Below are positions 18,202 to 27,610 of a stretch of DNA of 64,000 nucleotides, one piece after another. This stretch comes from Aporhodopirellula rubra (GTDB lineage: Bacteria; Planctomycetota; Planctomycetia; Pirellulales; Pirellulaceae). The stretch is taken from contig NZ_JACHXU010000022.1 of the NCBI RefSeq assembly GCF_014192335.1, forward strand, positions 78,731 through 142,730. The letters are read 5' to 3'. The translations under genes and the position numbers were made by a program. Below the pieces are notes generated by a model that saw only the letters and a list, made by a program, of their open reading frames with translations, was not told where the DNA came from and ran no database searches. Position 1 is the stretch's first letter, and every line of letters starts with the position of its first letter.

Positions 18202-19839
18202 ATGATGCGTCTTGTCGTCGGATTGTTATCGTCCACGCTGTTTTGCGTCGTTGCCGCCTCGGCCGCGGAAAAGCCAAACATCATTCTGTTGTTCGCGGAC
18301 GACATCAGTGCGCGGGAGTTGCCGCCTTATGGCTCCTCCGTATGGAGTCCGCCCGAAGGTGGCGATACCAGCGACATGAAGTACCGTGCGAAAACGCCCG
18401 TGCTGAATCGGCTCGCCGAGGAAGGATGTTGGGTGACGACTGCTTGGGCGACGACGGTCTGTTCGCCGAGTCGTGCCATGATGATGACGGGCCGGTATGC
18501 CCATCGTCACAAATGGTGGACCAACGGTGATATCGGCGAAGTGCAACGACGCGACGGCGTTTATGAGAAGTGGCCGTTGTACGAGAGTTCGCCGCTGCAA
18601 ATCGGACACATCGCCCGACAAGCGGGCTATGGGACCTACTGGGCAGGAAAGACGCAGATGGTCGGCGACTTGCAAAAGTTTGGATTCGACGAAGGCTGCT
18701 TCACGCCCGGCAATCTGTCCGACAAAGACAACCCGTACACTGATTTCAAACACACGTATGTCAATCGAGAGGGGCAACGGGTCCTGCTCAATGTCGACAC
18801 AGGCGAACCAGCGGACACGTACATGCAACACGGTTGGTACTGGTATCCGCACGTTAGGTTGATGAATCACCCTGACTCAGATCAAACGTTTCAGTGGTGG
18901 CCCAACACGCCGGAATCACGCGAGAGTTTTGGACCGCACACATACGGGCCCGACGTCGAGTTGGAGTTCGTGTTCGACTATATGGATCGGCAACATGCCG
19001 CGGACGCACCATTTTTCATCTATCACTGCTCGCACCTCGGCCACGACGCATTTGATTGGTTCCATCCAGACGTCAACACAAAGTGGCCGGGGGCGCCGAT
19101 CGTAAAATGGGACGGTAGTGCGTACGAGCGTGTGGAGCCCCAGATTTCGGGCGACGAGGGTGTGTATGACACGCACGGCACCGTTTCGGAACCGGGGATT
19201 CACAACCACGTGAACTATCTCGATTATCAGATGTGGTTGTATCGAAAGAAGCTCGACGAACTTGGGATCGCCGACAACACCATTGTCATTTTCTGCGCCG
19301 ACAACGGCACCAGCGGTTACGGGAAGCATCAATCCGATCGCCAAAAGGGCACTCACGTTCCGCTGATTATCTACGCCCCGGGGATGACGAAGCAGGGGCG
19401 GCAAGACATTCTCGTTAATCTCGCGGACTTTTTGCCAACAATTGCGGAGATCGTCGGCGTTGAGATTCCCGCAGATTATCCAATCGATGGCGAATCGCTT
19501 TGGCCCTTCTTGACGACCGATAAGACGACGCACCGCGACTGGATCTACGCCTACCGCGGTGCTGATCAACTCATCCGTAGTCAATACCTGATGCGTGACG
19601 GTTGGGGACGTTGGTGGGACGTGCGTGAACAACCCGAAGACTTGATCAGTTATCCCCAAATCGATGACTGGAACGATGCTCTCGAACTTCATCGCAGCGA
19701 GCGCGAGCGGCTGATGAAAATCATGGCACCGTTTGATATGCATGCCACCGAGCACGATGCTCCCGGAACACCGCCCAATCCGAACGCTGTCCGAGGCAAA
19801 AAATCCAAGTCGAAAAAGACGAACAAGTCGGTTAAATAG
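18202..19839 (+). CDS. Secreted sulfatase (CSPSR motif)
   Basis: A 545-residue formylglycine sulfatase. The ATG at 18202 (or the next codon) starts a normal signal peptide, MMRLVVGLLSSTLFCVVAASA; the in-frame TTG at 18184 adds six residues without benefit. The metal block is KPNIILLFADDISARE. An insertion of about 25 residues (around SSVWSPPEGGDTSDMKYRA) separates it from the active site VCSPSRAMMMTGRYAHR with Cys87. Later blocks are GKTQMVGD and CADNGTSGYGKHQSD. The C-terminus is Lys-rich (KKSKSKKTNKSVK). It is divergent from the oxidoreductase/GH16 operon, which supports a shared role in the same polysaccharide pathway. Confidence 0.93.
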   Translation: MMRLVVGLLSSTLFCVVAASAAEKPNIILLFADDISARELPPYGSSVWSPPEGGDTSDMKYRAKTPVLNRLAEEGCWVTTAWATTVCSPSRAMMMTGRYAHRHKWWTNGDIGEVQRRDGVYEKWPLYESSPLQIGHIARQAGYGTYWAGKTQMVGDLQKFGFDEGCFTPGNLSDKDNPYTDFKHTYVNREGQRVLLNVDTGEPADTYMQHGWYWYPHVRLMNHPDSDQTFQWWPNTPESRESFGPHTYGPDVELEFVFDYMDRQHAADAPFFIYHCSHLGHDAFDWFHPDVNTKWPGAPIVKWDGSAYERVEPQISGDEGVYDTHGTVSEPGIHNHVNYLDYQMWLYRKKLDELGIADNTIVIFCADNGTSGYGKHQSDRQKGTHVPLIIYAPGMTKQGRQDILVNLADFLPTIAEIVGVEIPADYPIDGESLWPFLTTDKTTHRDWIYAYRGADQLIRSQYLMRDGWGRWWDVREQPEDLISYPQIDDWNDALELHRSERERLMKIMAPFDMHATEHDAPGTPPNPNAVRGKKSKSKKTNKSVK

Positions 19840-20254
19840 CGTACGCGTTAACCGTAACGGGACGACGTGGTACGCCAGCGAAGGCTCCTTGGTGTGATGC
19901 GACACGCGTCCTGATTTATGAACTCTTGTGTTCGCGTCGCCGTCGCTAGGGATGGCGACGCGTTCGAGTTGGGGTATAAACTGCCTCCCACGCTAGGAAC
20001 GAGATATATTCGATTGCTAGCGTTTTCCCTATAGATTTGACACAGCGGTCAGTAGCTACGAGTATTTCCCCGTTCGGTTTGGAATCGAAACATGAGGAAA
20101 GGGTGGCGGGCAGCGTCACCAACCACGCTCGTTCCGTTACGAATGGTCGGCGTATTTACGCGTCTGTTTGCCAACGCGAATGAAGCCGGTCCGTCGCTTT
20201 CCTATTCCTGCCCCACCTGCTCCGCTCCCACCTTTGAACTTCAAGAGCCCCTCG
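19840..20254. other. Intergenic stretch before secreted His-rich protein
   Basis: 415 bp with no supported gene apart from the hairpin at 19933-19962. The next gene could start slightly earlier (ATG at 20180), which would use part of this stretch as a Pro-rich N-terminal extension. Confidence 0.4.
19933..19962 (+). terminator. Possible hairpin terminator after sulfatase
   Basis: CGCGTCGCC pairs perfectly with GGCGACGCG over 9 bp with a 12-base loop, 93 bases after the sulfatase stop. Only two T residues follow, so an intrinsic terminator is possible but weak. Confidence 0.35.
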
Positions 20255-21463
20255 ATGCGCGTCATTGCACCTTTCCAAATTTCTTCGTTGCGGATTGCCC
20301 GCGTTGCCCTCAGCGGACTCCTCGTGGGTTCGATCGCTTCGGTAGTAAACGCCCATGAAGGGCATGATCACTCGGCATCGCAGCTCACCGCGACTACCAA
20401 TGCAGCGGAAGCAGCCACCTCGAGCACATTCCAAGTTGGCGACAAAACGTACCGCTGGGAACACCGCGAAGACTTGGGCAAGATGTCCGACAAAATGATC
20501 GCCGCAGCCAAAGGCGGTCTGCACAACAACGCCGACCAAGACCAAAAAACTAACGAGATGGTCACCGTGGTCAGCCGCTACGGTTTGGTTGCTCTGGATC
20601 CAGAGATGAAAGAGTGGAAATTGGTCGACGACCAGGATCCCAAATTTGCTTCGGGGATGAACTCGCACGGTGCCGATTGCTTCCTGTTCAACGGTGAATC
20701 GCTGTGGGCGTTCTCATCGACGAATACGGGCGAAGTCGTGATCTCAAAACGTGGTGAAATTTTGGCGTCGTTGACCTCTCCCAAAGGTGGCGAGTTTGAT
20801 GACGAAAAAATTAACGAGTACTACCGAAAGGGTGGCAAATTTGCTCCCTGCGACGTTGTCTTCGCGCCCGAAGCTCAATCGTTGATCGTCGTGACCGGCT
20901 ATGCACCCGGCGATTATGCGTTGACGGCCAAAAACGTCGACGGCACATGGAAATGGAGCGGCGCGGCTTGGGGCGGAAAGACGAATCAAGGTGGACCGTT
21001 TTCGACCGCTCACGGCGTCGAAGTGACAAAGATCGACGGAAACGAAGTCGTCGAAGTCGCATCGCGTGCTCACGGTCGCATTTATGGTTTCACCGCAAGT
21101 GGCGAGATGATTCAAATGCCAGGTGCTTTCGACGAGAAGTTCATCCAACTGCCCGCACGATCGAATCCCTGCAACCTGTCGCTGCACGGCAACGAAATGT
21201 TCTTGCCTTTGTTGAATCCATTGGCAGATAGCAACGGAGTGGCTCCCGTGCTGATCGTTTCGGACGGAAAACCCGTCGGACGATTGGTGCCCGCCGAGTA
21301 TGAAGGTCTGAACTACATGCACCACATGCACGGTTTTTGTGCCGTTGAACGTGATGGGAAATTGTTCGGCATCGCGCTGTCGTGGCCGAATGGTGGCGAG
21401 AACAATAACGGCAAACGCAACGACGGACGAATCGCAATCTTCGAAGCCGTTGCGGCAGAGTAG
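20255..21463 (+). CDS. Secreted protein of unknown function with His-rich mature N-terminus
   Basis: The ATG at 20255 gives a 402-residue protein with a signal peptide (about 1-33, ending VVNA). The frame extends further upstream through a Pro-rich segment that is not signal-like. The predicted mature chain begins HEGHDHSAS, a possible metal-binding tip, and later has NYMHHMHGF. The rest alternates short beta strands with Gly turns (GADCFLFNGESLWAFSS, VVEVASRAHGRIYGFTASG), which suggests a beta-propeller. No named family is recognised. It lies between two sulfatases on the same strand but is separated from both by over 400 bp. Confidence 0.82.
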   Translation: MRVIAPFQISSLRIARVALSGLLVGSIASVVNAHEGHDHSASQLTATTNAAEAATSSTFQVGDKTYRWEHREDLGKMSDKMIAAAKGGLHNNADQDQKTNEMVTVVSRYGLVALDPEMKEWKLVDDQDPKFASGMNSHGADCFLFNGESLWAFSSTNTGEVVISKRGEILASLTSPKGGEFDDEKINEYYRKGGKFAPCDVVFAPEAQSLIVVTGYAPGDYALTAKNVDGTWKWSGAAWGGKTNQGGPFSTAHGVEVTKIDGNEVVEVASRAHGRIYGFTASGEMIQMPGAFDEKFIQLPARSNPCNLSLHGNEMFLPLLNPLADSNGVAPVLIVSDGKPVGRLVPAEYEGLNYMHHMHGFCAVERDGKLFGIALSWPNGGENNNGKRNDGRIAIFEAVAAE

Positions 21464-21999
21464 TCCGCCGCACGTACGGTTATTTCGAGAGCGACGCGGC
21501 CGATCGCGGGGTCTGAATCCGAAAGAATTCAGACCGTCCAAACCAGGCGAGATCGGCTGTCGTCGTTTGCATCGTTTCCGCAAATGAAATTGCGCTGAGG
21601 AAGTAACTGCGTTAGCCAGAACGCGGCCCATCTCCGCACTGCTGTCGCCGTCACGATTCTCTCGCCTCTTCGATTCAATCGTGAGCGAGATCGACCATCT
21701 TTGGAAGCATCCTTTTTAATCTTCGCCAGATCGATGCTGGACTCGTCCAAGATGAAGTGTTCTTTCCGGTTGCTGCAAACCTAGCGTTGGCAGTAGCCGC
21801 TCACGCCGAGAACAGAACAGAACTGTCGACACGACTGTTTGAGGGACGGTGGAGCACAACCGAGGGAAGAACATCCTGGTATGCTACTGATAAACGTGCT
21901 TCTCACATGACTCGAAAGACGGCTCTCGCATCGCTATTTGACAGATAGCTGCTTTTCGAGTCGCCGTGCAGGTTGCCTCCATCCCCACGAATGTTCGCC
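21464..21999. other. Intergenic stretch before sulfatase
   Basis: 536 bp. Apart from the hairpin at 21510-21535 I see no gene or RNA. A 63-codon open frame from 21757 has an Ala-rich start resembling a signal peptide, but it has no ribosome site and no recognisable mature domain. Confidence 0.4.
21510..21535 (+). terminator. Possible hairpin terminator
   Basis: GGTCTGAAT pairs with ATTCAGACC over 9 bp with an 8-base loop, 47 bases after the stop at 21463. There is no T-run, so termination is uncertain. Confidence 0.35.
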
Positions 22000-23445
22000 A
22001 TGAAAATCCTCGTCGCATCCATCGTTCTTTCTGTTTCAATTGCGTGTGTTGGTTCAGCTGAAGATCGTCCCAATATCGTTGTCATCATGGCGGATGACAT
22101 GGGATACGCGGACACCGGATTCACGGGCGCGACGGACATCCAAACGCCGCATCTCGACGCACTCGCTGCATCGGGCGTTGTTTTCACGAGCGGCTATGTG
22201 ACGCATCCGTATTGTGGTCCGAGTCGTGCGGGATTGTTGACGGGCCGCTACCAACAACGCTTTGGATTCGAAACGAATCCCGCCTACGATCCGGCGAACC
22301 CGTATATGGGACTCGATGTCAACGAACAACTCTTTCCCAAGCGTCTGCAAAAGGTGGGGTACCGTACCGGGGCGATCGGCAAATGGCATCTCGGCGCGGC
22401 CGCGCCGTTTCATCCGAACAACCGAGGGTTTAATTACTTCTACGGGTTCCTTGGCGGTGGTCACGACTACTTTACGATCGACCTTCGAAAGCCCGTCAAG
22501 GAAGGCTACACCGAAGCACTCGAACGCAACGGAAAGCCTGCCGTTTTCGATGGCTATCTCACGACCGCGTTGAGCGAGGACGCGGTCGATTTTGTCGAAT
22601 CCAACAAAGCATCGCCGTTCTTTCTCTACGTCGCCTACAACGCACCCCATGCCCCTTTGCAGGCGCCCGATGAAGCGATCGCAAAGTATGCAGACATTGA
22701 GGACTCAAAGCGACGACGGTATGCCGCAATGGTTGATGTCATGGACGCCGGAATCGGAAAGATTCTCGACGCACTCGAAGAACATGGACTCCGTGACAAC
22801 ACGTTGGTGTTCTTCCTCAGCGACAACGGAGGTCCCCAATCGACCAAGAGCCAGCCCTCGAAATGGAACGGGTCGTCCAACGGTGATTTCCGCGGCGGAA
22901 AGGGCAATCTGTACGACGGAGGTGTTCACGTACCGTTCATCGCGTCGTGGCCGAAACGAATCGCGAAAGGTTCGGTCTACGAAATGCCTGTTATCTCGCT
23001 GGATATCGCCGCAACGGCCGTATCGATCGCCAGTGGTTCCGATCAACCGCCTACGGATCTCGAAGGCGTTAACTTGATGGGACTACTCTCAAACGCCAAT
23101 CAAACATCAACTCAGCGATTCCTCTACTGGCGTGATGGCGGGGTGCGTTGGTCCATTTTGGATTCGAATCGGAACAAACATATTCTCGATAATCCCGGTC
23201 GCACGCCTGAGCTGTTTCATTTGTCGACTGACATTTCCGAACAAAATGACCGGATGAACGCAGAGCCTGAGTTAGCCGAGCAACTGCGACGCGAATGGTT
23301 GTCATGGAATCACAGCAACGTGGCCGGCCGTTTGGAACCCTACAAGAACTACCACAAAGAGCGTGACCAGTTCTTCCTGGATTCCATACCTGAAGGTGCG
23401 AAATCGGAAGGCTATCCGGCCACGCCCGTTCCCACGTTCAAATAG
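22000..23445 (+). CDS. Secreted sulfatase (CGPSR motif)
   Basis: A 481-residue formylglycine sulfatase. The ATG at 22000 starts the signal peptide [20 protein letters not shown]; another ATG three codons upstream (21991) is possible. [18 protein letters not shown] is the first metal block and [19 protein letters not shown] the active site with Cys72. [19 protein letters not shown] and FLSDNGGPQ are the other conserved blocks. This type resembles arylsulfatase A/GalNAc-6-sulfatase-like enzymes of marine bacteria. It converges on the alpha-galactosidase-like gene that follows (36-bp gap). Confidence 0.93.
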   Translation: MKILVASIVLSVSIACVGSAEDRPNIVVIMADDMGYADTGFTGATDIQTPHLDALAASGVVFTSGYVTHPYCGPSRAGLLTGRYQQRFGFETNPAYDPANPYMGLDVNEQLFPKRLQKVGYRTGAIGKWHLGAAAPFHPNNRGFNYFYGFLGGGHDYFTIDLRKPVKEGYTEALERNGKPAVFDGYLTTALSEDAVDFVESNKASPFFLYVAYNAPHAPLQAPDEAIAKYADIEDSKRRRYAAMVDVMDAGIGKILDALEEHGLRDNTLVFFLSDNGGPQSTKSQPSKWNGSSNGDFRGGKGNLYDGGVHVPFIASWPKRIAKGSVYEMPVISLDIAATAVSIASGSDQPPTDLEGVNLMGLLSNANQTSTQRFLYWRDGGVRWSILDSNRNKHILDNPGRTPELFHLSTDISEQNDRMNAEPELAEQLRREWLSWNHSNVAGRLEPYKNYHKERDQFFLDSIPEGAKSEGYPATPVPTFK

Positions 23446-23481
23446 AACAACCGAATGGACATCTGACGCGAGTTCCGCGGG

Positions 23482-25995
23482 TCATTCGAGTCTCAACGAA
23501 ATCGATTCATTGGGAGCTTGATACGATGTCACCCAAACGTGCGGTGTAATCTCGGCACTGCCACCGGCTAGCCCCAACACGACGACATCAATCTTCTTGC
23601 CACGCATGTCGTCGGTGATCGGGAAATAGTGAGTGTCATTGCTCGCTTGGCTTCGCCCCGGATACTCCCACGCAACGCATGGGAACGAAGGCGCCCGTTG
23701 TGATGCACCGATCCATTTCCCGTCGACCCGCAAGGCCGCGTACGCTTTGTTGGCTCCATGTTTGCCATCAAGGGCAACACACAAATAGCTGCTCTCGGCG
23801 ACGTTGTCCGCGATCTCCGTTTCAGCTTGCCAGGCCGCCACGGGAGCTGCCGCACTGAACGGAGCAAAAAGATTGGTCGCGTGCCACTCGGACGCCGCAA
23901 TCTTCTCGTCTGCGTTCCACGCTTCAAACTCGGCGACCCGTTCGGGTGCATTCGGAATTCTGACATATCGGAATCGCATTGCTTCGGGCAGCGTCGCCTC
24001 CCACGTGAGGACGTTGGCATCCATCAATTCGCAGGTGCCACCGTTCTGTCCGATGTCCGCGACTCGAGCCGTTCGCGTTGGCCGGTCAGCTTTCTCAAGC
24101 GTGATTGATTTCCACGTGACCAAGTCATCCGACACGTCCGCATTGAGCATTGACGCGGGTTGGTTCATATCGGTTGACGGAAACAACGCATCGATCGACA
24201 GTCGGTCCACCGCTTCGAGTTTGCCCATATCGACGCGAAGCGATCCGCCGTCGAGACGTTTGTCGCGACCGTAATGCAATACGCTGAAGAAGGTTTCCGG
24301 ATTGCCATCGAACAGGTACTTGTCCCAAATCCCCCGCCGCCAAAAAAGTTCTTGATCAAAGAACGCGTCACGTGCCGCTTGAACTTGCGGGATCGATGTC
24401 GGGCCTGAACGGTGCAGTGACTGAACCTCCAGTGCGTTGTTTTCTGCGCTGAAGCAGGTGGCTTCATACAACTGTTGTGCGTCGGACGGGACGTCCACCG
24501 GCTCGAGTTTTGTCATCAGTTTGTGCCAGGGCATCGCAATGGGCTCGCCTGGGAATTTCAGCGTTACCTCACCGCGGAGGAGATCTTTCGATTCCTCTTC
24601 GCCGAGAAACGCACTGCCGAACGAGCGGTGTCCAGGCTTGAGCGAAACGGTTGTCTCGGCACCGGGCATTCCGAGCAGTTTGATCAAGATCGGTTTGTCC
24701 TGTGTGTCTCGGACGACTTCGTAGTCACAGCCGACAACTCCAACTTCTTCACACGGTTTCGTCGTCGCCATCATCAGATACGAACGAAAAGGTGGAACCT
24801 CCACCGCCACGCTCTGGCCGTGATCGAACGTGCCTAGGATTCGTTCCGAGGGATGGTAACGCCGCACCTCAACAGGTCCGTCATCGGTGAGACCGATCTC
24901 CTCATCGAGTTTGACCTTGTAGGTCACTGGGCTCCACGAAAGGTTTCGCAGCGTGATGAAGCGAGTCGACTCATCACCCCGTGCGACCGCATTGCTTCCA
25001 TATGTTTCGGGGAGCACCATGCCGTTGACCAAGATCTCTCGGTTACGGAAATGAAGGTTGAAGATACGGCTCAGCTTCGCGAATTCGTCATCTCGGAGGA
25101 GCCATGGGTTTCCGTAGATTTCGGGAGCGAGGATCAGGCTGCGGTTGAATCCCTGCAGCACGAGATCGTCTTCCCAAAAATCGAGACACGACGAGATACA
25201 GACACCATGGTCCTCGGTGAGACGTTGAAGCCCGGGTGGCAATCCGCGTGACAATGCACCGGCTCGGTTATGCGGTGCGGTCGTCTGATTTCGCATGTGG
25301 ACGTCGATGTAGGTTTCCGCACCGCCCCAAAGAAACGTCGTCGCATGCGGTTTTGCCACACCGAGATTGAGCCGGTGGTTGAGAACAACGAGATCCGGTG
25401 CGTACTTCCGGCATTCGGTCATCGCTTTGGCAAAACTCGTCTGTTTCTCGTCTCGCAATTGCGTGCAAACGGCATCAAATTTGAAAAGCTGTAGACCGTA
25501 GTCACGACAAAGGCTCACTAAGAGATCAATGCGTGCCTGTTCCTCTTCGGGGGTGTTTCCGAATCCATCAGGACCGCCCCAAAGTCCAAGGCGGCAAGAG
25601 AATGATTTCGCGAGACCGCCGATTTCGTCCCAGCCGTTTGGAAACTGACGGTTGAACCTGTCGCTCTGCATGTTCCCGTAGTAGTTGGCGCTGTCGATGT
25701 TGCCCGCATCCCAGGCATAGATGCCGAGGTTCATGCCGTATTCATCATGCAACCACTTAAAGAACTCCAAATTGGTAAGAGTCTGTGACTCGGTCGATCC
25801 TTCGTTGGTGTTATTGATCCACGAAAAGTACTGCGGGATCGATGGAGTCTTTTCAGTAATCGTTCCGTAGACGGATGCGTCTTTGGCCGCGTCGCCTGCG
25901 TTGCGAGTTCCATCGACGGGGCTCTCTGCACGAGCCGGTCCTATCACCATCATCATGGCTACGTAAGTGAAAATGAATCTCTTCAGAAGTTTCAT
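23482..25995 (-). CDS. Secreted alpha-galactosidase-like protein (GH27/GH36 clan) with C-terminal F5/8-type region
   Basis: An 837-residue protein with a signal peptide (about 1-23). Residues 55-350 look like a TIM barrel of the GH27/GH36 clan: NLGIYAWDAGN, a GLWGGPDGFG strand-loop, and LFKFDAVC at 170-177, where Asp174 fits the nucleophile position. CLDFWEDD near 270-277 could supply the acid/base Asp. Residues 350-480 form a beta domain. Residues 555-690 resemble a discoidin-like (F5/8 type C) domain: DGNPETFFSVLHYGRD, then VDRLSIDALFP and MRFRYVRIPNAP. The last 130 residues are another beta-sandwich. The expected role is release of terminal alpha-galactose-type residues; substrate and exact family are inferred. 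Confidence 0.8.
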   Translation of the reverse strand: MKLLKRFIFTYVAMMMVIGPARAESPVDGTRNAGDAAKDASVYGTITEKTPSIPQYFSWINNTNEGSTESQTLTNLEFFKWLHDEYGMNLGIYAWDAGNIDSANYYGNMQSDRFNRQFPNGWDEIGGLAKSFSCRLGLWGGPDGFGNTPEEEQARIDLLVSLCRDYGLQLFKFDAVCTQLRDEKQTSFAKAMTECRKYAPDLVVLNHRLNLGVAKPHATTFLWGGAETYIDVHMRNQTTAPHNRAGALSRGLPPGLQRLTEDHGVCISSCLDFWEDDLVLQGFNRSLILAPEIYGNPWLLRDDEFAKLSRIFNLHFRNREILVNGMVLPETYGSNAVARGDESTRFITLRNLSWSPVTYKVKLDEEIGLTDDGPVEVRRYHPSERILGTFDHGQSVAVEVPPFRSYLMMATTKPCEEVGVVGCDYEVVRDTQDKPILIKLLGMPGAETTVSLKPGHRSFGSAFLGEEESKDLLRGEVTLKFPGEPIAMPWHKLMTKLEPVDVPSDAQQLYEATCFSAENNALEVQSLHRSGPTSIPQVQAARDAFFDQELFWRRGIWDKYLFDGNPETFFSVLHYGRDKRLDGGSLRVDMGKLEAVDRLSIDALFPSTDMNQPASMLNADVSDDLVTWKSITLEKADRPTRTARVADIGQNGGTCELMDANVLTWEATLPEAMRFRYVRIPNAPERVAEFEAWNADEKIAASEWHATNLFAPFSAAAPVAAWQAETEIADNVAESSYLCVALDGKHGANKAYAALRVDGKWIGASQRAPSFPCVAWEYPGRSQASNDTHYFPITDDMRGKKIDVVVLGLAGGSAEITPHVWVTSYQAPNESISLRLE

Positions 25996-26517
25996 GGAAT
26001 GCTATGTGGGATGGTGAAAGGGGGCGAACGATCGAGTCACATCCCGACAGAGTAGCACGTCGAAGAGCGGCTGAAATACCATTGCCGCCACGTTCGTTCA
26101 AAAGACTTTGGCGCTGTGCGCAGACACGCACCAGCGTTGACATCGAGGCACAACCGAGTGAGAAGCTTGCACAAACAACCACTCGCGCGAGTGTCGTGGC
26201 AGACTCGGTTTGTTTCAATGCGAGATGGAACGTGTTCCGGCTAAGGAACGGCCACAACGTGAAGTGCATAGACGGGCTGGATTCGGAGGCGGCAAACGCG
26301 TCGGTTCAATCGACGCGATGGAAGTATGTTCCGACCTCAAAGGCGTTGTCACCACCAAATGAATACGCCTCGCCCCAGATAGATCGTCCGGCCCCTTATT
26401 CTGCCAGCACCCCGAAAATTCTCCCCCTTGTTCTCGCATTGTGATGAGCGAACGAGCACGTCGCATCTAATGCAACATGCGTATCCGAGCGAGAACGACA
26501 ACGCCCCGATGACCGGT
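25996..26517. other. Intergenic stretch
   Basis: About 520 bp between the 5' end of the alpha-galactosidase-like gene and the 3' end of the HxlR gene. Overlapping open frames exist on both strands but none has a plausible domain or ribosome site. It marks the edge of the polysaccharide region. Confidence 0.4.
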
Positions 26518-26928
26518 TCACGTGTTAGGATTTTCTGCCTTGAGCGATTCGGCATCGTGCCGTGCCGCGATCAACTTCATCGCATGTTGCTCACCCCAAT
26601 CCTTGAGCGCGTGCAGGATCGGTTCGAGTGATCTGCCTTCCTCGGTGAGTTCGTATTCGACGCGCGGTGGCACCTCGGCATAAACAATTCGATTCACCAG
26701 CCCACCTGCCTCCAGGTCCCGCAGTTGCTTGGTCAGCATTCGCTGAGTCACGCAACCGACAAGGCGTTTCAATTCGCTAAACCGGACCCGGCCGTCGAGC
26801 AGATAGAACAAGATGATGCCTTTCCATTTCGCGCCGATCAGCTCGAGCGTCGCCTCGACGGGACACGCGGGTAACTCATAGTTGACGTGGCGAGCCGCTT
26901 TCGGCGTCTTTTCTTCATTAGTATCCAT
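26518..26928 (-). CDS. HxlR-family transcriptional regulator
   Basis: A 136-residue regulator. The ATG at 26928 is preferred because the region upstream in frame is unlike the family. The winged helix lies at about residues 15-110: [23 protein letters not shown], then [24 protein letters not shown] as the recognition region and [16 protein letters not shown] as the wing. HxlR proteins respond to aldehydes, quinones or oxidants, often through the conserved N-terminal Cys, here Cys22. It is divergent from a small monooxygenase and a short-chain dehydrogenase, its probable targets. Confidence 0.93.
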   Translation of the reverse strand: MDTNEEKTPKAARHVNYELPACPVEATLELIGAKWKGIILFYLLDGRVRFSELKRLVGCVTQRMLTKQLRDLEAGGLVNRIVYAEVPPRVEYELTEEGRSLEPILHALKDWGEQHAMKLIAARHDAESLKAENPNT

Positions 26929-27204
26929 TGTGTGCCTACGTGTCTTTGTTGTGCGTACTTGCTCGATGGCGTTGTATGCATAGTATCTCAGCGGGCAAAG
27001 TGTTTTGCAATGCCGACGCTCGCGAGGCGATGACTGAGATAGCGATTTACTCAGCATTCAATCTGCCGATCTACCGAAAATTTCCTGCGGTTGTTTCCAC
27101 GACGAACGAGCATCCTCGTCGCAACCGGTTGACGAAACACTCGACGCCAATTCGGATGTCGTCGTCTCGATAACTGACGATGCACTCTGCAGGAAAATGA
27201 TCGA
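26929..27204. promoter_or_regulatory. Divergent promoter region of HxlR gene and monooxygenase
   Basis: 276 bp. It contains a perfect 8-bp palindrome TATGCATA at 26975-26982 within a TGTATGCATAGTA context, a possible HxlR site, but the spacing does not match the TACT-N7-AGTA form known for YodB-type HxlR operators. Confidence 0.35.
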
Positions 27205-27495
27205 ATGTCAAAACTCACCATCATCGCAAACATCACCGCCAAAGAAGACAAAATCGATTTTGTGAAGTCGGAACTGGAAAAGCTGATCTCGCCTACCCGA
27301 GCGGAGAACGGCTGCATTCGATACGACTTGCATCACGACAATGAAAGCCCGGCACATTTCCTGTTCTATGAAAATTGGGAGAACCGAGAGCTTTGGTTGG
27401 CACATACCGAGACTCAACACTTCCACGACTTTGTTGCGGCAACGGAAGGCTCCATCGAAACGATCACCGTTAACGAAATGACGTTGATCGCATAA
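27205..27495 (+). CDS. Antibiotic-biosynthesis-monooxygenase (ABM) family protein
   Basis: A 96-residue protein with the whole ABM fold: a first strand LTIIANITAKEDK, the helix FVKSELEKLISPTRAENG, CIRYDLHHD, and FLFYENWENRELWLAHTETQHFHDF, the typical middle block with Trp and His. YgiN-type members are quinol monooxygenases. The gene is divergent from the HxlR regulator and 115 bp before a short-chain dehydrogenase, so a quinone or electrophile response is a fair guess. Confidence 0.9.
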   Translation: MSKLTIIANITAKEDKIDFVKSELEKLISPTRAENGCIRYDLHHDNESPAHFLFYENWENRELWLAHTETQHFHDFVAATEGSIETITVNEMTLIA

Positions 27496-27610
27496 GCACT
27501 CTCCGAACGCATGGGACGGGATACCGCGACGATCAAGTCCAACTAATTCGGTTCTGTTCGAACAGGCATTCCGCCCGGACGAACCGTTCCATCACGCCAA
27601 AGAGTTCACA

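Noticed and set aside
20092..20358. 88-codon plus-strand frame with CxxC-like pairs
   Set aside because: It overlaps the signal-peptide region of the secreted His-rich protein in another frame, and the Cys pattern is not a complete zinc motif.
21757..21948. 63-codon plus-strand frame with an Ala-rich start resembling a signal peptide
   Set aside because: No ribosome site, GTG start, no recognisable mature domain, and the composition is like that of the surrounding non-coding DNA.
1..26000. Bacteroidetes-type polysaccharide utilisation locus with SusC/SusD
   Set aside because: No SusC- or SusD-like protein or TonB receptor is present; only enzymes and regulators are seen.
26004..26444. 146-codon plus-strand open frame in the gap after the alpha-galactosidase-like gene
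   Set aside because: No domain, no ribosome site, and an equally long frame exists on the opposite strand; the amino-acid pattern is not protein-like.
26975..26982. TATGCATA palindrome as an HxlR operator
   Set aside because: It is short, and the flanking half-sites do not have the spacing known for YodB-type HxlR operators; kept only as a possibility in the promoter entry.
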